From an uncultured Collinsella sp. (GTDB taxonomy: Bacteria; Actinomycetota; Coriobacteriia; Coriobacteriales; Coriobacteriaceae), in the NCBI GenBank assembly GCA_902388545.1, contig CABMPS010000115.1, positions 1-6,441 on the forward strand: DNA of 6,441 nt, written 5' to 3'. This document shows, one piece after another, positions 1 to 6,210 of this stretch. How positions within the stretch are numbered: position 1 is the first letter of the stretch; the number at the start of each line of letters is the position of its first letter. Both the position numbers and the translations under genes were made by a program. The notes beneath the pieces are model-generated. The model saw nothing but the letters and a program-made list of their open reading frames with translations, was not told where the DNA came from and did not search any database.

Positions 1-175
1 CGACCTGCGGGCCGTTGCCGTGGGTGATGATGATCTCGTTGCCCTGCTCGATGAGACCGAGGAGGGCGTGGGCGGTGTTGCTCACGGCCTCGATTTGCTC
101 GACGGGGTTGTTGCCGAGGGCGTTGCCGCCAAGGGCGACGACAATACGATCGGGCTTACCGTACGGTTTACTCAT
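1..175 (-). CDS. arcC: Carbamate kinase, N-terminal part (cut by window edge)
   Basis: The last enzyme of the ADI pathway: it transfers phosphate from carbamoyl phosphate to ADP, giving ATP, CO2 and NH3 in the cytoplasm. Only the first 58 codons lie in the window; the rest is beyond the left edge. The N-terminus reads [20 protein letters not shown], with the amino acid kinase signature VVALGGNAL at residues 12-20. A second family motif, ITHGNGPQV, occupies residues 50-58, right at the edge. The ATG at 173-175 is preceded by a modest purine-rich GGGAAG about 12 bases upstream. The gene starts 23 bases after the arcB stop, so it is almost certainly the distal gene of the same operon. Motif match plus context make the identity very likely; completeness cannot be judged. 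Confidence 0.93.
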   Translation of the reverse strand, partial: MSKPYGKPDRIVVALGGNALGNNPVEQIEAVSNTAHALLGLIEQGNEIIITHGNGPQV

Positions 176-198
176 AGTGTTCGTTCACTTCCCAGCTA

Positions 199-1206
199 TT
201 AGCGAAGCGTCGCGTACATCATGGCCTTAATGGTATGCATGCGGTTCTCGGCCTCCTGGAACACACGAGACTGCGCGCTCTCAAAGACCTCGTCGGAAAC
301 CTCCATCTCGGTCACGCCGAACTTCTCGGCAATCTCGGCGCCGATGGTGGTCTGCGTATCGTGGAAGCTCGGCAGGCAGTGCATAAAGATGGCGCCGGGG
401 TTTGCCTTGGCCATGACCTCGGGCGTTACTCGATAGGGAGAGAGAAGATCGATTCGGCTCTTCCACAGCTCCTCAGCCTGGCCCATACCGACCCAAACGT
501 CCGTATAGATCACGTCTGCATCCTTGACGCCCTCCTCGATATCCTCAGTGAGCTGGATCGTGCAGCCATTCTGAGCGGCGATCTCCTGGCAGCGCTCAAG
601 AAGCTCGGGATCGAAGTGCGTGGCGCCCTCGACATCGCCCTTGGGTCCGCAGGAGCAGAAGTTAATGCCGAGCTTGGCGCAGATAACCATCAGGGAGTCG
701 CTGACGTTGCCCCGCTCCTTGCCCATATAGGTGAGCTTCATGCCGCGCGTGTCGCCAAACTCCTCACGCATGGTAAGAATGTCGGCAAGGGCCTGGGTGG
801 GATGGTACTCATTGGTCAGACCGTTCCAGACGGGAACGCCAGCCTTGGCGGCAAGCTCCTCGACGATAGACTGGTCAGAACCACGGTACTCGATACCGTC
901 ATACATACGGCCGAGCACGCGGGCGGTATCCTCGATGGACTCTTTCTTGCCCATCTGCGACGAGCCGGGGTCGAGGTAGGTCACGCCCATACCCAGGTCC
1001 ATACCGCCGACCTCAAAGGCACAGCGCGTGCGCGTGGAGGTCTTCTCAAACAGCAGGACAATGTTCTTGCCCTCGAGAAAGCGGTGCGGATAACCGGCGC
1101 GCTTCATATCCTTGAAGTTCTTTGAGAGGTCGAGCATGTACTCGATTTCCTCGGACGTAAAGTCAAGCAGGGTAAGAACGCTTCGACCAGAAAGATTAAG
1201 AGCCAT
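199..1206 (-). CDS. arcB: Ornithine carbamoyltransferase, catabolic
   Basis: In this context it runs in the catabolic direction: citrulline plus phosphate gives ornithine and carbamoyl phosphate. The predicted protein has 335 residues, the usual length. Carbamoyl phosphate-binding STRTR is at residues 57-61 and HPTQ at 135-138. The ornithine-side loop is DVWVGMG at 236-242, and the catalytic MHCLP is at 275-279 (Cys277), followed by FHD. The ornithine loop has Gly240 where the common form is DVWVSMG; whether this matters is unknown. I chose the ATG at 1204-1206 because AAAGGA lies about 8 bases upstream and [16 protein letters not shown] matches family N-termini. A longer in-frame start near 1266 would add 20 unrelated residues and run through the arcA-arcB hairpin. 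An anabolic argF role is possible on sequence alone; the operon context favours arcB. Confidence 0.96.
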   Translation of the reverse strand: MALNLSGRSVLTLLDFTSEEIEYMLDLSKNFKDMKRAGYPHRFLEGKNIVLLFEKTSTRTRCAFEVGGMDLGMGVTYLDPGSSQMGKKESIEDTARVLGRMYDGIEYRGSDQSIVEELAAKAGVPVWNGLTNEYHPTQALADILTMREEFGDTRGMKLTYMGKERGNVSDSLMVICAKLGINFCSCGPKGDVEGATHFDPELLERCQEIAAQNGCTIQLTEDIEEGVKDADVIYTDVWVGMGQAEELWKSRIDLLSPYRVTPEVMAKANPGAIFMHCLPSFHDTQTTIGAEIAEKFGVTEMEVSDEVFESAQSRVFQEAENRMHTIKAMMYATLR

Positions 1207-1247
1207 GATTTGAGTCCTTTCGATTGTTGGAACACACAAGGAGGGAT

Positions 1248-1275
1248 GGGCGGCGCAGACGCACACGCGCCGCCC
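1248..1275 (-). promoter_or_regulatory. Intercistronic hairpin between arcA and arcB
   Basis: Two perfectly complementary 9-base arms, GGGCGGCGC (1248-1256) and GCGCCGCCC (1267-1275), enclose a 10-base loop. The structure sits in the 86-base arcA-arcB gap, about 42 bases ahead of the arcB start. In the transcript it is followed by AUCCCUCCUU rather than a U-run, so it does not look like a full intrinsic terminator. An mRNA stability or processing element that sets the arcA to arcB ratio, or a weak attenuator, is the likelier role (inference). Confidence 0.6.
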
Positions 1276-1292
1276 AGATACGCTAAAGCTGA

Positions 1293-2537
1293 CTAGATTT
1301 CCTCACGCCAGAACGGCATGGTCATGCAGCGCGGGCCGCCGCGACCGCGAGAAAGCTCCTCGGAGGGAGCGACGAGCAGCTCGACGCCAGCCTTGTAAAG
1401 AGCATCGTTGGTGACAACGTTGCGCTCATACACGCAGACCTTGCCCGGTGCGACCGCAAGAGTGTTGGAACCATCGTTCCACTGCTCACGGGAAGCCTCG
1501 ATCGGATCGCCGCCACCGCACTCAATCATGGTGATATGGTCCATACCCGTCGCAAGCTCGAGGATATGCTGCAGGGTGCCCTCGAGTTCCTCGATATGCA
1601 CCTCCCCCTCCGAATCGCCCTTGGTCAAGCGGTAGGCACGAAGCGTCTGGTAGATGCCGGGATAGACCGTGAACTTATCGCGATCGACCTGCGTGCAGAC
1701 GGTGTCGAGGTGCATGTAGGCATAGCCGTGCGGAATCTTGATGGCATAGATGTTCTCGATCTCGGCCTCATCGGAACCCCAGAACATATTCTTGGCGAGC
1801 TCATCGATGGCTGCAGTCTGGGTGCGCTCGGAAATACCGATGGCGAGCGTCTTGGCGTTGATGTTGAGGATATCGCCGCCCTCGATATGCCACTCGCTGT
1901 TGTGGTCGTACCAGATGGGGCTACCGGCGTAATCGGGATGGTTGCGCAGCACCGTTTCGTAGAAGATTACCTCGCGGTTGCGCTGATTCCAGTACATGCG
2001 GTTCATGGTAGCGCCCTTGCCCACGACAGCCAGAGGGTCACGGGAGAAATACGAGGCCGGCATGGGGAACAGCACCATATCGTCAGCCTTCAACTCCTCG
2101 CCGTCCATACTGGCAAGAGAACCGCCAACCTTGGGGATCTCGAGGTCGCGAACGTAGAGGCCGCCCATGGCAGCAAGGACAAACTCCTTGTTGTCCTTAA
2201 TCGAATCAAGCTTCTCGACAACGGCCTGGCGAAGGGCCGCGTTGGAGATGCCGGACTCACCCATGAACTTCGTCATGAACTCTGCGCGAGTGCCCTCGAC
2301 TTTGTCAAACGTCTCAGCGAGCAGCTCTTCCATATAGACGACCTCGGCGCCAGCGCCGCGAAGAAGGTCGGTAAACTGATCGTGCTCTTTCTGGGCATAG
2401 TCCAGATAGAACGCGTCGTGAATCCAAACGCGGTCGAAATCCTCCGCCTTCATGTTTACAAGATCCATACCGGGGCGATGGACGCACACCTTCTTGAGGG
2501 CGCCAATCTCGCTATGAACGTTCAGTCCTTTGTTCAT
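1293..2537 (-). CDS. arcA: Arginine deiminase
   Basis: Hydrolyses L-arginine to L-citrulline and ammonia, the first step of the ADI pathway, in the cytoplasm. The 414-residue length is typical. It has the guanidino-modifying enzyme (pentein) signatures in order: [14 protein letters not shown] at residues 10-23, FSRDP with Asp167, HIEGGD with Glu219, ISERT with Arg238, MHLD with His276 and Asp278, and the C-terminal loop [11 protein letters not shown] with nucleophile Cys404. Loop arginines Arg399 and Arg403, positions used by known deiminases to contact or gate the substrate, are both present, so this copy looks fully functional. ATG at 2535-2537 follows AGAAGGA at a spacing of 5. It lies 42 bases after the transporter gene and 86 before arcB in one transcription unit. 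Confidence 0.97.
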   Translation of the reverse strand: MNKGLNVHSEIGALKKVCVHRPGMDLVNMKAEDFDRVWIHDAFYLDYAQKEHDQFTDLLRGAGAEVVYMEELLAETFDKVEGTRAEFMTKFMGESGISNAALRQAVVEKLDSIKDNKEFVLAAMGGLYVRDLEIPKVGGSLASMDGEELKADDMVLFPMPASYFSRDPLAVVGKGATMNRMYWNQRNREVIFYETVLRNHPDYAGSPIWYDHNSEWHIEGGDILNINAKTLAIGISERTQTAAIDELAKNMFWGSDEAEIENIYAIKIPHGYAYMHLDTVCTQVDRDKFTVYPGIYQTLRAYRLTKGDSEGEVHIEELEGTLQHILELATGMDHITMIECGGGDPIEASREQWNDGSNTLAVAPGKVCVYERNVVTNDALYKAGVELLVAPSEELSRGRGGPRCMTMPFWREEI

Positions 2538-2579
2538 CTCTATCCTTCTTTCTCACAACTTGTATGTGGGGTTTTGCAT

Positions 2580-4016
2580 TTACGGCAGGGGGATAAGACC
2601 CGAAACCGCAGTGAATGCCATGCAGATAACGCTTACGACCAGGAAGAATTTCCAAGCGACCTTCCACCACTGGCCTAGCGGAATCTTGCAGACGCCAAGA
2701 CCGGCAACGAGCATCGCGCTTGTTGGCGAAATGAGAGACATGGCCGCGCTGCCCATGGAAAGACCAGTAACTGCGGCCTCGGGGTTTAAGCCCATCAGCT
2801 CAACAAGCGGGCCGAAAATGGGAATCGTAAGAGCAGCGATGCCCGAGGAGCTCGGAACGAGGATCGACAGAAGGTTATCCACGACATAGAGAATGCTCGT
2901 AAAGATAACTGCCGGAACTCCGGAGAGAGCCGTGGCGAGCGTGTTGAGAATCGTATCGATGATGAGGCCGTCATTGGCGATTACGAGGATTCCGCGGGCG
3001 AGGCCAACAACGATGGCAGAGAACGCGAAGTCTGCAATTCCCTTAACGAACTCGCCAGCGATCTCCTTCTCATTCATCCCGGAAACAACACCCGAAAGAA
3101 GGGCCATGGCCAAGAAAATCGCAGAGATTTCGTTCATGTACCAGCCCTGGGCCACCAGACCCCAAATGATGGCGGCAAGTCCAAGCACGAAAATAACCAT
3201 AACGGCTTTCTGCCTACCGGTGAACTCGCTATCGAGGAGATTCTCGTCCGCACCAAACTCTTTGCGCTTCTCGATATCATCGTGGAAAGCTGGGGATGCC
3301 TCGGGATTCTTCTTAACCTTGAGGGCATACATCACAACCCATGCGATGGCAACTGCAGTGAGCACGACAAGGGCGATAGTACGCAACCAAAGCTGGGGGT
3401 TGCCCTGGATACCGAGGATGCCCTGGGAAATCAGGACGTTGAACGGGTTTACGGTAGATGCGATGTATCCGATACGGGCACCCACAAACACCGTCATGAA
3501 CGCTGTAATTGAGTCGAAGCCCATGGCCATCATGATCGGCATAAGAATCGCAAAGAACGGAAGCGTCTCCTCTGCCATACCAAAGGTGCTGCCGCCCAAA
3601 GCAAAAAGCACCATTAGGATCGGAATGATGAGGACGTCCTTGCTCTTGAACTTCTTCACCACTCGGGCGACGCCGCTCGTGATGGCTCCGGTCGCCGTGA
3701 TGACCTGGAAGGAACCTCCCACGATCATAATGAATGCAACGACCTCGACCGCTTGCTGGATGCCGATCGCAGGGGCCTCAAGTACTTCGAAGATGCCTTG
3801 GCGAAGATCGACCTCGTTGCCGTCCTCGTCCGTATAGACCTTATCGACAGGCTCATAGGTGCCCGAGACCGTTACCTCGCGACCGTTAACCTCCTGGCGC
3901 TCAAACGAACCCGAAGGCACGACCCAGGTCAGAACGGCAAATACGGCCATCAAGACGAGAATGATGGTGTACACGTGCGGGACTCGAAGAGTGCGCTTCT
4001 TTTCTGTCTCTGCCAT
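2580..4016 (-). CDS. yfcC: YfcC-family membrane transporter, probable arginine/ornithine antiporter
   Basis: A 478-residue polytopic inner-membrane protein of the YfcC/DcuC-like (C4-dicarboxylate anaerobic carrier) superfamily. Streptococcal arc operons use a protein of this family as ArcD, so arginine uptake in exchange for ornithine is the natural role here (inference from context). Hydrophobic segments include residues about 16-33, 90-113, 128-166, 170-188, 211-233, 271-310, 329-355, 368-408, 415-441 and 453-475. A charged, presumably extracytoplasmic stretch spans 37-80 and a charged cytoplasmic-type loop 234-269. Conserved-looking polar motifs are GGSTFGMAEETLPF (141-154), GYIASTVNPFN (183-193) and ILVPSSSGIAALTIP (385-399). 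ATG at 4014-4016 follows a strong AAGGAGG. It is the first gene of the arc operon. Other substrates, such as agmatine, citrulline or a dicarboxylate, cannot be excluded. Confidence 0.85.
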   Translation of the reverse strand: MAETEKKRTLRVPHVYTIILVLMAVFAVLTWVVPSGSFERQEVNGREVTVSGTYEPVDKVYTDEDGNEVDLRQGIFEVLEAPAIGIQQAVEVVAFIMIVGGSFQVITATGAITSGVARVVKKFKSKDVLIIPILMVLFALGGSTFGMAEETLPFFAILMPIMMAMGFDSITAFMTVFVGARIGYIASTVNPFNVLISQGILGIQGNPQLWLRTIALVVLTAVAIAWVVMYALKVKKNPEASPAFHDDIEKRKEFGADENLLDSEFTGRQKAVMVIFVLGLAAIIWGLVAQGWYMNEISAIFLAMALLSGVVSGMNEKEIAGEFVKGIADFAFSAIVVGLARGILVIANDGLIIDTILNTLATALSGVPAVIFTSILYVVDNLLSILVPSSSGIAALTIPIFGPLVELMGLNPEAAVTGLSMGSAAMSLISPTSAMLVAGLGVCKIPLGQWWKVAWKFFLVVSVICMAFTAVSGLIPLP

Positions 4017-4020
4017 CTCT

Positions 4021-4027
4021 CCTCCTT
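4021..4027 (-). promoter_or_regulatory. Strong ribosome binding site of the transporter gene
   Basis: On the minus strand AAGGAGG is followed by AGAG and then ATG. This near-perfect Shine-Dalgarno sequence, the strongest in the window, fixes the transporter start at 4016. Confidence 0.85.
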
Positions 4028-4127
4028 AATTCAGGGGTTTTTCGTTGCCGGCAAAGCCATTGTGTCATCGCGCAAAACACCCTTCCGTCTCTTCGCCCGC
4101 CAACGAAGCGCATCGACCCGTAAACGG

Positions 4128-4133
4128 ATTCTA
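4128..4133 (-). promoter_or_regulatory. Candidate -10 element of the arc operon
   Basis: The minus strand reads TAGAAT, five of six bases of the sigma-70-type TATAAT. TTGACG (4147-4152) lies upstream, but at only 13 bases, shorter than the usual 16-18, so the -35 is uncertain and activator dependence is possible. The element directly abuts the 19-bp palindrome at 4135-4153, so a protein bound there would cover the promoter core. This is a by-eye call. Confidence 0.3.
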
Positions 4134-4134
4134 G

Positions 4135-4153
4135 ATTGATGTAATTCGTCAAT
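4135..4153. promoter_or_regulatory. Operator-like 19-bp palindrome, site 1
   Basis: ATTGATGTAATTCGTCAAT, with seven of nine base pairs symmetric about 4144. It shares the 8-mer ATTGATGT with site 2 (there on the opposite strand) and has the same 19-bp length, which argues for one common binding protein. It sits just upstream of the candidate arc -10. Which regulator binds is unknown; the XRE protein encoded at 5546-6196 is the local candidate. Confidence 0.5.
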
Positions 4154-4164
4154 TGTCTCTTTAA

Positions 4165-4183
4165 ATAGATGTTTAACATCAAT
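4165..4183. promoter_or_regulatory. Operator-like 19-bp palindrome, site 2
   Basis: ATAGATGTTTAACATCAAT, symmetric at eight of nine pairs about 4174, including the perfect core GATGTT-T-AACATC at 4168-4180. Its centre is 30 bases from site 1, close to three helical turns, so two dimers could bind the same DNA face. The derived consensus ATTGATGT-N3-ACATCAAT does not resemble the usual ArgR box (TGAATnnnnATTCA type). Confidence 0.55.
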
Positions 4184-4194
4184 TACTAGCCTTG

Positions 4195-4224
4195 TTCATG
4201 CCATTCTCCTGTGACAAATATGAT
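4195..4224 (+). promoter_or_regulatory. Candidate promoter of arcA2
   Basis: A good -10 hexamer, TATGAT, lies at 4219-4224 with an A-rich lead-in. The -35 (TTCATG, 4195-4200, spacing 18) is poor. Transcription would start near 4231, giving a leader of about 60 bases. The start point would fall inside the short palindrome at 4229-4239, consistent with repression. Called by eye. Confidence 0.35.
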
Positions 4225-4228
4225 GTAA

Positions 4229-4239
4229 ATTGAATCAAT
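4229..4239. promoter_or_regulatory. Short perfect palindrome at the presumed arcA2 start point
   Basis: ATTGA-A-TCAAT is perfectly symmetric and uses the same outer half-site ends (ATTGA/TCAAT) as the 19-bp site 1. A further TATGATGT lies just upstream at 4219-4226. Together they may form a third, degenerate operator for the same factor. AT-rich 11-mers of this kind can arise by chance, so confidence is limited. Confidence 0.35.
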
Positions 4240-4293
4240 CTCGTAATGTGCCACTATGGAAGCAATCAATACTCATCGCCAAAGCGAGGTCTT

Positions 4294-5544
4294 ATGTCCG
4301 CACTACATGTTCAAAACGAAATAGGAAAGCTAAAAAAGGCCCTCCTGCACTGCCCCGGCTCCGAAACGCGCAATTACCCCGACGGGCAGTTCAATCAAGT
4401 CTTTACGCTACGCCCGTCTAGCAGCTCATTCGATCTTGAAAAGGCTCTCAAGGAGCATCATGCTTACTCGGCGATGCTCGAGCGCGAAGGAGTAGAGATT
4501 CTCTATCTTGAAAACCTTCTTACCGAAGCCCTTGATGCGACAGACCAAGCGCGTCGCTCCTTTATCGATAGCTTCATTAGAGAATGCGGCGCGTGCGGCA
4601 TTGAGCTCGAGTCCGCTATTCGCGATTACCTCGAGCACATCGAGGGCTCCCGCGCTCTGGCCCAAGCGGCCGTCAACGGCATCCGTTATTCCCAGGTCTT
4701 CGACACGGATAAAGAGATGTTCAGCCTCGCAAAACTGACAGGAGACGCATATTCGCCTGACGACCTTCTCGTAGGCCCCCTTAACACCATGTGGTTCACG
4801 CGCGATCCGGCGAGCGTCATCGGCGAAGGTGTCACGCTCAACCATATGTACTGGTCAGAGCGCAACCGTGAGGTTATCGCCTACAAAACGATTTTTAGCT
4901 ATCACCCGGATTTCCGCGAGATCCCTCAGTTCTTCAAGCATGAATCGACTTACCACATTGAAGGCGGCGACCTGCACAACCTCAATAGCGAGAACGTTGC
5001 CGTTGGTATATCCCAACGAACCGAGCCGGCAGCGATAGATACCCTAGCAAATAACTTGCTCTGGGATGAGCGCTCAACTATTGAGTCCGTATGGGCCATT
5101 CAGGTTCCCTACGATGATCTCTGTATTCATCTCGACACATACTTCACTCGTGTTGGCTACGAGACATTCCTCGTAGCCCGGGAGCTTCTCGATCAAGCGC
5201 GAGTCTACCGCATTACACGGGGCAGATCGGAAAGAACAACCCGGGCGCGCCATGTCGAAGGTGGGCTGAAAGAAGCCTTGAGATTAGCCCTGGGTTCAAG
5301 CTCGCTGCAATTCATCCCTTGCGGCGGTTCAAATCCCGGAGCGGCGGAGGTCGAAAGAACCAACAATGCCATAAGCACCCTTTCCCTGGAGCCCGGCAAG
5401 GTCTGCGTATACGAAGAGAACGCCGAGACTAACAAAGCACTGGAGCAGGCGGGCATTGAACTTGTGCCCATCTCTATCTTTGAGCTGACAAACGGCTTTG
5501 GCGGCCCCAGCTGCCTCTGCCTTCCCCTCGTCCGCGCTTCATAA
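4294..5544 (+). CDS. Arginine deiminase-like protein, diverged second copy
   Basis: A 416-residue paralogue of the arcA product, transcribed away from the arc operon. It keeps the pentein core: FTRDP with Asp171, HIEGGD with Glu223, ISQRT with Arg242, IHLD with His279 and Asp281, and Cys407 in GFGGPSCLCLP. Hydrolase chemistry on a guanidino group is therefore plausible. It differs at substrate-recognition sites. The loop before the nucleophile has Phe402 and Ser406 where ArcA has Arg399 and Arg403. HRPG has become HCPG (19-22), and residues 31-48 (QVFTLRPSSSS) replace the region holding the Asp of ArcA's WIHDAF. The ATG at 4294-4296 is chosen because GAGG (4286-4289) precedes it and MSALHVQNEIGKLKKALLHC aligns with ArcA. 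An upstream ATG at 4246 lacks a ribosome site. It may be an alternative deiminase, a low-activity copy or an arginine sensor. Confidence 0.88.
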   Translation: MSALHVQNEIGKLKKALLHCPGSETRNYPDGQFNQVFTLRPSSSSFDLEKALKEHHAYSAMLEREGVEILYLENLLTEALDATDQARRSFIDSFIRECGACGIELESAIRDYLEHIEGSRALAQAAVNGIRYSQVFDTDKEMFSLAKLTGDAYSPDDLLVGPLNTMWFTRDPASVIGEGVTLNHMYWSERNREVIAYKTIFSYHPDFREIPQFFKHESTYHIEGGDLHNLNSENVAVGISQRTEPAAIDTLANNLLWDERSTIESVWAIQVPYDDLCIHLDTYFTRVGYETFLVARELLDQARVYRITRGRSERTTRARHVEGGLKEALRLALGSSSLQFIPCGGSNPGAAEVERTNNAISTLSLEPGKVCVYEENAETNKALEQAGIELVPISIFELTNGFGGPSCLCLPLVRAS

Positions 5545-5545
5545 C

Positions 5546-6196
5546 ATGGGAACGGGTCAAAACATAAAGGCTCTTCGCAAGCGCGAGCAGCTCACGCAAG
5601 AGGAGTTCGCGGCACTCATCGGCGTCTCCAAAGAAACGGTATGCCGTTGGGAAAAGGACCGCTATGCCATCCGCCGGTCAACATTGCTCGAGATCGTATC
5701 GAAATTCAATCTGCCGCTCGACGATCTCACATCTGAAACCGCAGGGCTTGCCGCAAAGCTCGACTACGAGGGGCAGAAGCGGAAATCCAAGGAAACTACT
5801 ACTGACTCCCTTTGCGATGTATTTAAAATCCAGATGAATGGAGGCAGAACGGGACTTAAGCAGACCGGAACAACGGCGCTCCCCTCATCCGTATTCAAAA
5901 ACCATCGCGGGTGCTTTTTTGTTCAAATGGACACATCTGCCATGTCCAAATGCTATCCGATAGGATCCCTTCTCCTGGTGGATCCCAACCTGAAACCCTG
6001 GAACGGATGCTCCGTCATCGCCTTGGCCGATAATTCCAGAATGGTCATACGGCGGTATAGCACCGGCACGAACACAGTGATGCTGTCATCCTACTCATAT
6101 CGCACATCGGAACCGGATATTGTGCTGGACAAACGCCGAATCAGGATTCTCGGAGTCATCGTCTGGTTTCAGGCATCCCATGACCTGAGCATCTAA
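5546..6196 (+). CDS. XRE-family regulator with catalytically degenerate S24/LexA-like domain
   Basis: A 216-residue DNA-binding protein. Residues about 5-60 form a Cro/C1-type helix-turn-helix (NIKALRKREQLTQEEFAALIG, then VSKETVCRWEKDRYAIR). A polar linker (about 70-115) leads to a C-terminal domain with the S24 peptidase pattern: FFVQMDTSAMSKCYPIGSLL (124-143), VDP, WNGCSVIAL, MVIRRY and RIRILGVIVWF. Where the family has nucleophile Ser in GDSM there is Ala132 (TSAM), and where it has Lys in VKR there is Arg169 (IRR). Self-cleavage therefore looks impossible, and the domain probably serves dimerisation or ligand sensing. The ATG at 5546 lies one base after the arcA2 stop with no Shine-Dalgarno visible, suggesting translational coupling. 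A TTG at 5498 would add 16 residues in overlap and is less likely. It is a likely regulator of arcA2 and/or the divergent arc operon. Confidence 0.85.
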   Translation: MGTGQNIKALRKREQLTQEEFAALIGVSKETVCRWEKDRYAIRRSTLLEIVSKFNLPLDDLTSETAGLAAKLDYEGQKRKSKETTTDSLCDVFKIQMNGGRTGLKQTGTTALPSSVFKNHRGCFFVQMDTSAMSKCYPIGSLLLVDPNLKPWNGCSVIALADNSRMVIRRYSTGTNTVMLSSYSYRTSEPDIVLDKRRIRILGVIVWFQASHDLSI

Positions 6197-6210
6197 TTGG
6201 ATCGGATCTT

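Larger units (their letters stand above)
4017..4293. promoter_or_regulatory. Divergent promoter region between arc operon and arcA2
   Basis: This 277-base gap separates two divergent transcription units and must hold both promoters. The stretch 4130-4245 is clearly more AT-rich than the flanking genes and contains the palindromes listed separately. The part nearest the transporter gene (about 4030-4125) is GC-richer. It would form a leader of roughly 100 bases for the arc transcript, with only weak foldback potential: CTTCG/CGAAG at 4091-4108 and TTGCCGGCAA at 4045-4054. I see no convincing leader peptide or riboswitch fold in it. Confidence 0.75.

Noticed and set aside
235..1125. Open frame of 296 codons on the plus strand opposite arcB
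   Set aside because: Shadow of arcB, rich in Leu, Ala, Gly and His, with no recognisable domain.
1536..2678. Open frame of 380 codons on the plus strand, antisense to arcA
   Set aside because: It lies opposite a gene with full deiminase motifs, has low-complexity composition typical of a mirror frame and no ribosome site; it is a codon-bias shadow.
2893..3837. Open frame of 314 codons on the plus strand opposite the transporter gene
   Set aside because: Composition (Ser, Thr, Ile, Met, Arg rich) is what the complement of hydrophobic codons gives; no start signal or motif.
3901..4182. Arg-rich 93-codon frame running from the intergenic gap into the transporter gene, considered as an arginine leader peptide
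   Set aside because: It overlaps the transporter by over 110 bases in another frame, has no ribosome site at its start, and shows no terminator/antiterminator pair nearby. A shorter internal MALPATKNP frame is equally unsupported.
4211..4227. Crp/Fnr-type (ArcR) site beginning TGTGAC
   Set aside because: The left half TGTGA is present, but the right half at the proper spacing (TGATG) matches TCACA at only two of five bases.
4135..4239. ArgR box in the divergent promoter region
   Set aside because: The AT-rich palindromes have GATGT/ACATC cores rather than the TGAAT/ATTCA halves of known ARG boxes; ArgR control is not excluded but the match is poor.
4246..4293. Upstream in-frame ATG extending arcA2 by 16 residues
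   Set aside because: No Shine-Dalgarno before 4246, and the extension does not resemble deiminase N-termini; the ATG at 4294 has GAGG just upstream.
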